46,433 bases of DNA, from assembly GCA_023431215.1 (NCBI GenBank), contig JAEYXR010000041.1, forward strand, positions 1 through 46,433, written 5' to 3'. Positions 24,757 through 32,385 of this stretch are shown in pieces. This DNA is from Bacillota bacterium (lineage in GTDB: Bacteria > Bacillota > Clostridia > Oscillospirales > Ruminococcaceae). The notes beneath the pieces were generated by a model, which had not been told where the DNA came from, did no database searches, and saw only the letters and a program-made list of their open reading frames with translations. The first letter of the stretch is position 1. Every line of letters starts with the position of its first letter. The position numbers and the translations under genes are program-made.

Positions 24757-24840
24757 ACATCAATATTTTACCATTGTAGACGACCTATACCGGTGGTATG
24801 ATAATGACAACAATAAATTACATCAATATTTTACCATTGT
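24757..24840. promoter_or_regulatory. Exact 21-bp direct repeat between AraC and MsmX genes
   Basis: The same 21 bases, beginning ACATCAATATTTTACC and ending ATTGT, occur at 24757-24777 and 24820-24840, spaced 63 bases start to start, which is six helical turns. The first copy ends in the -35 of the predicted promoter and the second lies in the leader. AraC-type proteins bind direct repeats, so these are candidate operators; a recent duplication is the alternative. Confidence 0.55.
24774..24802 (+). promoter_or_regulatory. Predicted promoter of the MsmX-type gene
   Basis: TTGTAG (24774-24779) and TATGAT (24797-24802), 17 bases apart, facing the ATPase gene. The -35 overlaps the end of the first 21-base repeat. 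Confidence 0.45.
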
Positions 24841-24869
24841 GTAATAGAAATATCAAGGAGGAACTGCAA

Positions 24870-25982
24870 GTGGCAAGTATTAGTTTACAGCACATTTTTA
24901 AAATTTACCCAGGCGATGTTACTGCTGTCAGCGATTTTAATCTGGAAATTGACGACAAAGAATTTATTATTCTGGTTGGCCCTTCCGGCTGTGGTAAATC
25001 TACCACCCTGCGTATGATTGCCGGTTTGGAAGAAATCTCTAAAGGCGATTTGTATATTGGTGATCGCCGTGTTAACGATGTTGCTCCCAAAGACCGCGAT
25101 ATTGCCATGGTATTCCAAAACTATGCGCTGTATCCCCACATGACCGTATTTAAGAACATGGCATTTGGCTTGGAGCTACGCAAGGTTCCCAAGGATGTCA
25201 TCAAAGAAAAGGTAGAAGAAGCTGCCCGTATCCTTGATATTGAGCACCTGCTTAACCGTAAGCCCAAGGCTTTGTCCGGTGGTCAACGTCAGCGTGTTGC
25301 TCTTGGCCGCGCCATGGTTCGTGACCCTGCGGTATTCCTCCTTGACGAGCCTCTGTCCAACTTGGACGCCAAGCTTCGTGCACAAATGCGCACTGAGATT
25401 ACCAAGCTGCATCAGCGCCTTGGTACCACCTTTGTCTACGTTACCCACGACCAAACCGAGGCTATGACCATGGGTGACCGCATTGTGGTTATGAAGGACG
25501 GTTTTATTCAGCAGGTAGATACTCCTCAAAACCTGTACGACAAACCCTGCAACAAGTTTGTCGCCGGTTTCATCGGTTCTCCTCAGATGAATTTTATCAC
25601 TTGCGATATTGTTAAGGAAGGCGATCAGTTCTTTGTCAAGTTTGGTGATTACAAGCTGCCAATCCCCAAGGGAAAGACCTCAGACGGCACCTTCGATTCT
25701 TATGTAGGCAAATCGGTTACCATGGGTGTGCGTCCTGAGTGCATCCACGATGACGAGCTGTTCCTGTCTAACTTTAGAGACCTTACTGTTGAAGCAAACG
25801 TAGATATTGCCGAACTCATGGGCTCTGAAATTTATATCTACATGACTGTGGCAGGCAACAACGTGATTGCCAAGGTTCCTCCTCGTTCTACCTACAAACC
25901 CGGCGACAAAGTAAACATTGCCATCGACATGAATAAGTCTCACTTCTTTGATGTCGAAACTGAAAAAACCATCTGCAACTGA
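24870..25982 (+). CDS. msmX: Sugar ABC transporter ATPase (MsmX/UgpC/MalK type)
   Basis: 370 residues. Walker A is GPSGCGKST, the ABC signature LSGGQRQRVALGRAM, Walker B VFLLDEPLSNLDA and the switch His is in YVTHDQTEAMTMGD. The C-terminal OB-fold regulatory domain (from about 235) marks the CUT1 carbohydrate group. The start is GTG 24870, preceded by AAGGAGG; the in-frame ATG at 24798 lies inside the promoter. No permease or binding protein gene is nearby, which fits the MsmX habit of one ATPase serving several sugar importers. Codon choice is biased to C-ending codons, suggesting high expression. Confidence 0.93.
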   Translation: MASISLQHIFKIYPGDVTAVSDFNLEIDDKEFIILVGPSGCGKSTTLRMIAGLEEISKGDLYIGDRRVNDVAPKDRDIAMVFQNYALYPHMTVFKNMAFGLELRKVPKDVIKEKVEEAARILDIEHLLNRKPKALSGGQRQRVALGRAMVRDPAVFLLDEPLSNLDAKLRAQMRTEITKLHQRLGTTFVYVTHDQTEAMTMGDRIVVMKDGFIQQVDTPQNLYDKPCNKFVAGFIGSPQMNFITCDIVKEGDQFFVKFGDYKLPIPKGKTSDGTFDSYVGKSVTMGVRPECIHDDELFLSNFRDLTVEANVDIAELMGSEIYIYMTVAGNNVIAKVPPRSTYKPGDKVNIAIDMNKSHFFDVETEKTICN

Positions 25983-25995
25983 GTGTGTGTGAACA

Positions 25996-26023
25996 GAAAG
26001 CTCTCCCATATGGGAGAGCTTTC
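25996..26023 (+). terminator. Hairpin after the MsmX-type gene
   Basis: Perfect 12-base arms (25996-26007 and 26012-26023) around ATAT, starting 13 bases after the stop. The T run is weak (TGTATTTTC), but position and stem support a terminator. Confidence 0.7.
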
Positions 26024-26169
26024 ACTGTATTTTCTATTAATTTTACTACGTTCCAACACTACACAAGCTATTTATCTTGCCGGCTTTTGCAAACGGCTGC
26101 TTGCTACATCTGCAGCCTTAGCCTTGTTGAGAAATATATAATATTTTTGCACAATTGTACTCATACACC

Positions 26170-26198
26170 TTGTTTTTTCTCATAAAAGCAGGTATGCT
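26170..26198 (+). promoter_or_regulatory. Predicted promoter of galE
   Basis: TTGTTT (26170-26175) and TATGCT (26193-26198) separated by 17 bases, about 45 bases before the galE ribosome binding site. Confidence 0.4.
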
Positions 26199-26252
26199 AA
26201 AGGTGTGGATTTGTAGTATTATTTTTATTTTATAAAAAGCGAGGTGCCATTT

Positions 26253-27266
26253 ATGTCTATTTTAGTAACAGGTGGTGCAGGTTATATCGGTAGTCATACC
26301 TGTATTCAGCTATTAAATGCCGGATATGAGGTAGTAATAGCCGACAACCTTTCCAACAGTAAGATGGAAGCCGTTAACCGCATTGAAGAGCTGACCGGAA
26401 AAGATGTCCGCTTTTATTTGGCAGACATGTGTGACCGGGATGCCGTAAAAAAAATATTCGGCAACGAAAAAATTGACGGTGTCATCCATTTTGCTGGCTA
26501 CAAAGCCGTGGGAGAATCGGTTTCAAAGCCGCTGGCATATTATGAAAACAACCTGTTGTCCGCCATTGTAGTGCTGGACGAAATGCAAAAGTCCGGTGTA
26601 ACCAACTTTGTTTTCAGCTCCTCTGCAACCGTTTATGGCGACCCTCATACTGTACCCATTACCGAAGACTTTCCCCTTTCCTGCACCAATCCTTACGGAC
26701 AAACCAAGTTGATGATTGAATACATTCTGCGGGATGCTTGCAAGGCCAATCCCAAACTGAATATTGCTATTTTACGCTACTTTAACCCTGTGGGTGCCCA
26801 TATCAGCGGCCGAATTGGAGAAGACCCCAACGGAATTCCCAATAACCTTGTGCCCTATATCACCCAGGTTGCTGTAGGCAAGCTGGAAAAACTGCGGGTG
26901 TTTGGTAATGATTACGACACGCCGGACGGCACCGGTGTCCGCGACTACATTCATGTGGTTGATTTGGCAGACGGCCACCTTGCAGCCCTGAAAAAACTAC
27001 AAGAAAACAGCGGGCTTGTGGTTTATAACCTTGGTACAGGCAAAGGCTATTCTGTTTTAGATATGGTCAACACTTTTTGTAAGGTAACAGGCAAAGAGAT
27101 ACCCTACGAAATAGCCGCACGCCGCCCTGGTGACATTGCTGCTTGCTATGCCGACCCGTCCAAGGCAATGAAAGAGCTTGGCTGGTGTGCCCAAAAGGAT
27201 TTGCTCACCATGTGTGAGGACAGTTGGCGTTGGCAGACCCAAAACCCTAACGGCTACGAGAATTAA
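26253..27266 (+). CDS. galE: UDP-glucose 4-epimerase GalE
   Basis: 337 residues, standard GalE length. The NAD-binding glycine motif GGAGYIGSHT is at 7-16, the catalytic Ser lies in FSSSATVYGDP and the Tyr-Lys pair in NPYGQTK near 145. It interconverts UDP-glucose and UDP-galactose for galactose use and for envelope glycans. I chose ATG 26253, six bases after GAGGTG; the in-frame GTG at 26244 is part of that site. It is a single-gene unit between hairpins. It stands next to a sugar ABC ATPase, but the two are separated by a terminator. Confidence 0.95.
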   Translation: MSILVTGGAGYIGSHTCIQLLNAGYEVVIADNLSNSKMEAVNRIEELTGKDVRFYLADMCDRDAVKKIFGNEKIDGVIHFAGYKAVGESVSKPLAYYENNLLSAIVVLDEMQKSGVTNFVFSSSATVYGDPHTVPITEDFPLSCTNPYGQTKLMIEYILRDACKANPKLNIAILRYFNPVGAHISGRIGEDPNGIPNNLVPYITQVAVGKLEKLRVFGNDYDTPDGTGVRDYIHVVDLADGHLAALKKLQENSGLVVYNLGTGKGYSVLDMVNTFCKVTGKEIPYEIAARRPGDIAACYADPSKAMKELGWCAQKDLLTMCEDSWRWQTQNPNGYEN

Positions 27267-27281
27267 ATAATCATAAGAGCA

Positions 27282-27312
27282 AAAGCCCTTTGCACAAAGT
27301 GCAAAGGGCTTT
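27282..27312. terminator. Bidirectional terminator between galE and the GGDEF/EAL gene
   Basis: Perfect 14-base arms (27282-27295 and 27299-27312) with loop AAA lie between two converging genes. The stem edge is AAAGCCC/GGGCTTT, providing T residues on both strands. Confidence 0.8.
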
Positions 27313-27343
27313 ATTGTGTATCATCCTGCTCTTTATAAGGCAC

Positions 27344-30300
27344 CTACTGCTTCATCAATTCAGAATGAAAAAGGCAGCATCTGTTTTTGCCCTCATGCTT
27401 TGCCCGGTACAATGCCATATCGGCCTTGTGATATAAGCTACTGAAGCATTTGCCATGCTCCGGTACAATGGCCACGCCTATTGAGCAGGTCAAGCCATTT
27501 TTACTGTTGGCTGCCGCAAAAGCCTGGCATATTTGGTCACCTTTTCTTGTTCCGGCTTCCGGGCCGGAAATACCCTGCATAAATACGGCAAACTCATCAC
27601 CGCCTATGCGGGCAAGAACATCATTTTTACGCAGCAAGCTTTGAAGTACCTGGGACAGGCTGACAATTACATCATCCCCCAACATATGCCCATGGGTATC
27701 GTTTACCTGCTTAAAGCTGTCAATATCCAATACCAAAAAAGCATGTGTCTCTTGCCCTGTGCTTTTGCCCAGCTTGGCAGACACCAGCTCTTCAAAGGCA
27801 ATTCTGTTATACAGCCCGGTAAGGGGCTCTCTGCGTGAAATATCGTAGAGCATTGCAGCCTGCTGTTTCATTGCCGTAATATCTGAAAAAATGCAGATTG
27901 CCTGCGTGGGCTTACCGGTTTTTGAAAATTGCGTAAAGAACTGCGCACGGAACCAGCCAAAATCTCCTTTGGGTCTTAAAAAACAGATTTCTGCTTCTCC
28001 CTGCCGCTGCCCATTGCGAATGCTTTGAAAAATGTCGTAATAATCGGTAACACTTTCGGGAGCAACACAACCGTTTTCAATAAAGCTGTCTGGAATATTT
28101 TGTGTTACCTGGCAATTTTCATCTTCCATTTCACCCGAAATCATCGTTGCAGTTTTTGTGGCAACATCATATCGATAAATTTGTGTTTTTGCATTTTGCG
28201 CTACATCCAAATACTGCTCCTTGGTAAATCGGATATGATCTTCCTGTATCTTTTGCTCGGTAATATCGTTCATCATGCACTGATAAATAATAGATTCTCC
28301 CCTGTCAATGCGCTGTGTTGTTGATTGAATCCATTTAATCTGCCCATCGTCAGAAGTAATCTCATATTCCAGTGTCAGGGTTTTTCCTTGTTTTAGCTTT
28401 TCCAGCCTTGGTATTTGCAGTTTCAAATAGACTTTGTGCTTTGGGCGGACAAAGTCCATCAATCGCCGCTTTTCTTTCCAAAAGGTTTCATTTGTATAAC
28501 CAAACAGTTTCGCCACCGCCGCATTTCCACTTAAAAAGACAAGGTCTTCCTCCGTGCTCAATTGAGCAATGCCGCAAGGCAGGGTATCAAAGAGATTTTT
28601 ATAATAGTCGTGCTGATAACGTAGCGCATCTTCCATTTGCCGCTGCACGGTTATATCCTCTATCGCACCCAAAATCAAGCACCGGTCTTCAATGTCCAGC
28701 AACAGCTTATAGCGTTGATGGTACCACCTGTACTCGTCACTGTGAGGTTTTTTCCAGCGATTATCGCACCCCAGCTCCAGCTTTTCGTTTTTTAGCCGGC
28801 TAAGCAGGGCCATAAACAAATCTTTATCATCATCATGAATTAAATTTAAAAGGTTGGAGGAGTAGTAAAACACCTTGTCACAGTTGTCTCCCCACACCTG
28901 ATAAAATCTATCATTTCCGCGAATGAGCGAAAGTTTATCGTTTTTAAACTCATAAATTGCCAATGCTCCCACGTAGCCGTTAAACAACAGGTTAAAGGTA
29001 GAAGACGGGTCCCAAATCTCCTTTAAGTTTAGATGGTTATAGGTCAGCAGAATTTCGTTACAGGGGCGAGCAATCTGATTGGTGTCTAACAGTTTTTCAA
29101 ACTCCGGACCGGATAATGGCTTGGAAAAAAAGAAACCCTGTCCGCAATTGCAGCCCATCCCTCGCAGATAAGCCACCTGCTGGGCAGTTTCTATCCCCTC
29201 GGCCACCAATGGCAAGCCCATCCATTTTGCCAGGTCTACAATGAAGTTCAGAATATTACCATCACGAACAGTACCCTGGGACTTATTCAAAAAACGCATA
29301 TCCAGTTTTATGACATCCACCGGCACCTCGTTGAGCATATTCAGGGAGGAATAACCAGAACCAAAGTCATCCATAGCCACCAAAAAGCCAAGTTCCTTCA
29401 GCTGGCCGATGACTTTAATAAGCTGATCGGCATTTTGGGTATATGCGGTCTCGGTAATTTCCAGCTCTAGTAGATTGGGCTCAAGCTGAAATCTTTTCAC
29501 CATATTTTCTAAAATTCCGCATAAAAAGGGGTTATAAATATCCACCCTTGAAATGTTGATAGAAATTGGTATTGGCTGGCAGCCGCTGTCAATCCTTTTT
29601 CTGATTTGCTTACAAACTTTTTGCCAAATATGAATATCCAGTGAGGTAATAAAACCACTACGCTCAAATAATGGGACAAATTTATCGGGAGGTATAATCC
29701 CTTTTTGGGGGTGTATCCACCTGGTAAGTGCTTCTGCTCCCACAATTTCACCGGTGGTAAGGTTGTATTTGGGCTGATAAAAAACCTCAAACTGCCCGTC
29801 CAGCAAGGCTGCATGCATTTCTCCGGTAATTTCCTGCTCTTCCAGCAACTGCCTGCGGTGGGAATCATCATACAACGCAATGTAACGGTTGTACTTTCCC
29901 TTAATGGAACGAATGGCCAAATTGGCGCGATCGCACATTGTGCTCACGGGGATGCCAATGTCATCCACCTGATACACACCAAAACGCAATACAATGCTAA
30001 AGTTTAAAGGATAATTTTTAAGTTGCGAAAAAGCACCGGCCACCAGCGTGTCAGCGTAAAGGCTTTGGCGGGGTGTGCAGATTGCAAAAATATCAGCCCC
30101 AACGCGCCCCAAAAAACTATTTGGAATATCAGAATATTGCTGTAGTATCTGTGCCACAAAGCAAAGCAATTTATCGCCCTCGGGGGCTCCATATAAATCG
30201 TTGATAATTTTAAACTGCTCAATATCAATACATATGATGTCATATGCATCGTCCCCCGCCCTTAGCAGCAGTTCTCCGGCCTTACGGTAAAAGGTATCCT

Positions 30301-30736
30301 TGTTAAAAACGCCGGTGAGTGCATCTCGCTCGGCGGTGTTGCGCTGTGCAGCTGCTTCCCGCAGTGCCAAAATATTTGCCAGACGCTGGCGGATAATGGA
30401 TGGCTCGTAGGGCTTTTGAATAAAGTCAGTGGCACCCATCTTTAGTGCAAATATCTCTGTTTTGGTGTTTTTGCTTTGTGTGGTAACAATCACCGGTGTA
30501 GCAATAAAACGAGGATCCTGACGCATAAAGCTTAAAAACGATTTACCATCTAAGGCGGTCATGGCTAAGTCCAGCACAACAGCAGCAGTGGTTTCATGTT
30601 CTTTTACCAAAATATCCAGCGTTTGCTGACCATTTGCAGACTCTATAATTAGGTATTGGTCGCTCAGTATCTCGGACAAAACCGCACGTTTTTTTTCATT
30701 GCCATCAGCAATGATTATAGTTTGCTTTCTATCCAC
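27344..30736 (-). CDS. Response-regulator GGDEF-EAL-PAS-GGDEF protein
   Basis: 1130 residues. A receiver domain (1-120) has phospho-acceptor Asp56 in AVVLDLAM and the late Lys in QKPYEP, but its acidic pair reads DGNE. A first GGDEF domain (about 135-295) is degenerate, with GRVGADIF instead of the active motif. An EAL domain (about 310-560) keeps GAEALTRW and the FGSGYSS loop, so it should hydrolyse cyclic di-GMP. Three PAS-like regions follow (about 590-960), and a C-terminal GGDEF domain has intact ARIGGDEFAV, suggesting diguanylate cyclase activity. No membrane segment is seen. The start is GTG after GGGAGGG. No histidine kinase gene is adjacent. Confidence 0.92.
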   Translation of the reverse strand: MDRKQTIIIADGNEKKRAVLSEILSDQYLIIESANGQQTLDILVKEHETTAAVVLDLAMTALDGKSFLSFMRQDPRFIATPVIVTTQSKNTKTEIFALKMGATDFIQKPYEPSIIRQRLANILALREAAAQRNTAERDALTGVFNKDTFYRKAGELLLRAGDDAYDIICIDIEQFKIINDLYGAPEGDKLLCFVAQILQQYSDIPNSFLGRVGADIFAICTPRQSLYADTLVAGAFSQLKNYPLNFSIVLRFGVYQVDDIGIPVSTMCDRANLAIRSIKGKYNRYIALYDDSHRRQLLEEQEITGEMHAALLDGQFEVFYQPKYNLTTGEIVGAEALTRWIHPQKGIIPPDKFVPLFERSGFITSLDIHIWQKVCKQIRKRIDSGCQPIPISINISRVDIYNPFLCGILENMVKRFQLEPNLLELEITETAYTQNADQLIKVIGQLKELGFLVAMDDFGSGYSSLNMLNEVPVDVIKLDMRFLNKSQGTVRDGNILNFIVDLAKWMGLPLVAEGIETAQQVAYLRGMGCNCGQGFFFSKPLSGPEFEKLLDTNQIARPCNEILLTYNHLNLKEIWDPSSTFNLLFNGYVGALAIYEFKNDKLSLIRGNDRFYQVWGDNCDKVFYYSSNLLNLIHDDDKDLFMALLSRLKNEKLELGCDNRWKKPHSDEYRWYHQRYKLLLDIEDRCLILGAIEDITVQRQMEDALRYQHDYYKNLFDTLPCGIAQLSTEEDLVFLSGNAAVAKLFGYTNETFWKEKRRLMDFVRPKHKVYLKLQIPRLEKLKQGKTLTLEYEITSDDGQIKWIQSTTQRIDRGESIIYQCMMNDITEQKIQEDHIRFTKEQYLDVAQNAKTQIYRYDVATKTATMISGEMEDENCQVTQNIPDSFIENGCVAPESVTDYYDIFQSIRNGQRQGEAEICFLRPKGDFGWFRAQFFTQFSKTGKPTQAICIFSDITAMKQQAAMLYDISRREPLTGLYNRIAFEELVSAKLGKSTGQETHAFLVLDIDSFKQVNDTHGHMLGDDVIVSLSQVLQSLLRKNDVLARIGGDEFAVFMQGISGPEAGTRKGDQICQAFAAANSKNGLTCSIGVAIVPEHGKCFSSLYHKADMALYRAKHEGKNRCCLFHSELMKQ

Positions 30737-31026
30737 AGTGCCCTCCCGGTTTGTATCATTGCTACAATTAATGACATGCCCACTCTGCTACAGCCGGTAC
30801 ATGGGTACCTTATCAATTAAAAATAAAACTGTAAAAAAGATTTTCGGGGGATGATTTTTACTGCGATTGTATCACAAATCAAAGTAAACTACAACAATAT
30901 AACTTAAATAGAATAGCAAAATATTCCAAAATATAAGTTTATACCTTTCGTAGCACCGACTATTGAACAATGCAATATCAGCAATATCAAAGTATATAAC
31001 ACTAAGGAAAGTTTGGGTATTGTAGT

Positions 31027-31521
31027 TTAGCAAAGTGCACCTTTGCACTTTTGCAGGGCAAACCGTAAGGGCTTTATCAGCAGCAGTGCGCAAACAAAAT
31101 TTCCTGCACAGTGCAGCAAATCAAACGGAATACCCGTAATCCACCAGGCAAACCCTGCGGCTATACCGTTCATGGCTGCATATGAAACAGCATACAACGC
31201 CCCATAAGACAACCCAAAAAAGGCTGATACCACCGCATACAGCAGTACGCTGCCCGACCGGCGCAGCATGCGAATGATGAAGTATAAAATGAGCCATAGA
31301 TAAAGCTGGGGGAACCACCATATGCCAAATCCGTTGAAAAGCCCATATAAAACCACATAGGTGTACACAGCGGGTAGTGTCAGCCGGGGTAACTCCAAGG
31401 TAAATACAATTACCAGCAAACTAATCAGTTCAATGTTTGGCAGTGCATCCAAAACAACTTTAGAAACAACCATGATTGTTGCCATCAGCGCAGCTGTCAC
31501 CATTTCCCGAATATTTTTCAT
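31027..31521 (-). CDS. ECF transporter S component, probably for cobalamin or a precursor
   Basis: 164 residues, about six membrane helices, starting MKNIREMVTAALMATIMVV. This is the size and layout of an energy-coupling-factor substrate-binding membrane subunit, which would use the shared EcfA/A'/T module encoded elsewhere. It follows the DUF4430 gene with one base between (TAA T ATG) and shares its cobalamin riboswitch, so vitamin B12 or a cobamide precursor is the likely substrate, by regulation. The sequence alone would not tell the substrate. Low sequence conservation of S components limits certainty. Confidence 0.85.
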   Translation of the reverse strand: MKNIREMVTAALMATIMVVSKVVLDALPNIELISLLVIVFTLELPRLTLPAVYTYVVLYGLFNGFGIWWFPQLYLWLILYFIIRMLRRSGSVLLYAVVSAFFGLSYGALYAVSYAAMNGIAAGFAWWITGIPFDLLHCAGNFVCALLLIKPLRFALQKCKGALC

Positions 31522-31522
31522 A

Positions 31523-31921
31523 TTAGTAACCGGTTTTTAAGGTTATTTCAAATTTGTCGCCGTCTGCAATGGGTGTGGAGTCTACACCGGTCATAACATC
31601 AGCACCTTCTTTGGTAATACACCACCATTGCTGCATTGCTTCATTTACTGCTACGCCATCCGCCACTTTAATATAGAGGCCATAGGGGCCTTGTTCACCC
31701 TCAATTATTTTCTCCTGTGTCAAAGCTTCACCTAAAAATTCTGCCTCAGTTTTTATATCATGTACGTTTTTCTTACCTTCCTCAACCACAACGGTAACCT
31801 GCAAATTTTTTGTGCCCTGTACAGCTTTTGGCCCAAAGGCTGCCCAGCACCCTATTGCAATGGCCAGCGCCCCCACTAAAGCAACAACTGCTATCATAGC
31901 TTGTTTTGTAGATTTTTTCAT
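31523..31921 (-). CDS. DUF4430 (transcobalamin-like) extracytoplasmic protein
   Basis: 132 residues. An N-terminal hydrophobic segment at about 8-32 ends IAIGCWAAF; it may be a membrane anchor or a non-canonical lipoprotein signal. The rest is a DUF4430 domain, related to the C-terminal domain of animal transcobalamin/intrinsic factor, with TEAEFLGEALTQEKII, GLYIKVADG and QWWCITKEGADVMTGVD. I chose ATG 31921 after GGAGGAGC; earlier in-frame starts lack such a site. With a B12 riboswitch upstream and an ECF S component downstream it probably captures cobalamin at the cell surface. That function is inferred from context. Confidence 0.85.
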   Translation of the reverse strand: MKKSTKQAMIAVVALVGALAIAIGCWAAFGPKAVQGTKNLQVTVVVEEGKKNVHDIKTEAEFLGEALTQEKIIEGEQGPYGLYIKVADGVAVNEAMQQWWCITKEGADVMTGVDSTPIADGDKFEITLKTGY

Positions 31922-31973
31922 TTTTAGCTCCTCCGCTTTTTGAACTTTGTCTGTGTATAACGGCAAAATAAAA

Positions 31974-31999
31974 GCACCCTTTCACAACGGAAAGGATGC
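31974..31999 (-). terminator. Terminator of the cobalamin riboswitch
   Basis: On the minus strand GCATCCTTTC pairs with GAAAGGGTGC (one U-G pair) around a six-base loop and is followed by TTTTATTTT. It lies between the riboswitch and the DUF4430 gene. Confidence 0.8.
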
Positions 32000-32034
32000 A
32001 GAACAAATTCCCCATAAAGCAGGGATTTGTACTA

Positions 32035-32165
32035 TAACCATTCATCGTGGCATGAGTACCCGGCAGGCTCGGTGCTCCGGCTAAGGGCAGCTGCTGCCCA
32101 TCACGGTGGCGGGACCGTACAGGATTCTCACCTGTTTCCCCGAATTACATGCCAAAAGTATTATT
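32035..32165 (-). promoter_or_regulatory. Cobalamin riboswitch
   Basis: Minus-strand sequence carries the B12-box core: GGGGAAACAGGTGAGAATCC, then TGTACGGTCCCGCCACCGTG, a GGGCAGCAGCTGCCC hairpin, and GCCGGAGCACCGAGCCTGCC with GGTACTCATGCC. Order and spacing match the cobalamin riboswitch family. The transcription terminator downstream suggests premature termination when B12 is plentiful. It controls the DUF4430-ECF S operon. Confidence 0.92.
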
Positions 32166-32346
32166 TATTTACGTATGCTTGGAGTATTTGGGCAAAATTT
32201 ACACAAAAGTGCATTTTCAATAATTAAACGGCTTCTTGTCCTATTATAATACTTTGCCTTATTATTTGCAATTTTATCAGGTATATTTTTGTGTATTATT
32301 TAAAATAGATTTTTAAGACTTTATTAAATGCGTATAAGCAAACAAC

Positions 32347-32377
32347 AAGGCTCCCCCGTTTTATACAGGAGAGCCTT
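32347..32377 (-). terminator. Intrinsic terminator of glmS
   Basis: On the minus strand AAGGCTCTCC pairs with GGGGAGCCTT (one U-G pair) and is followed by GTTGTTTGC. It starts about ten bases after the glmS stop. Confidence 0.65.
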
Positions 32378-32385
32378 TGTTACCC

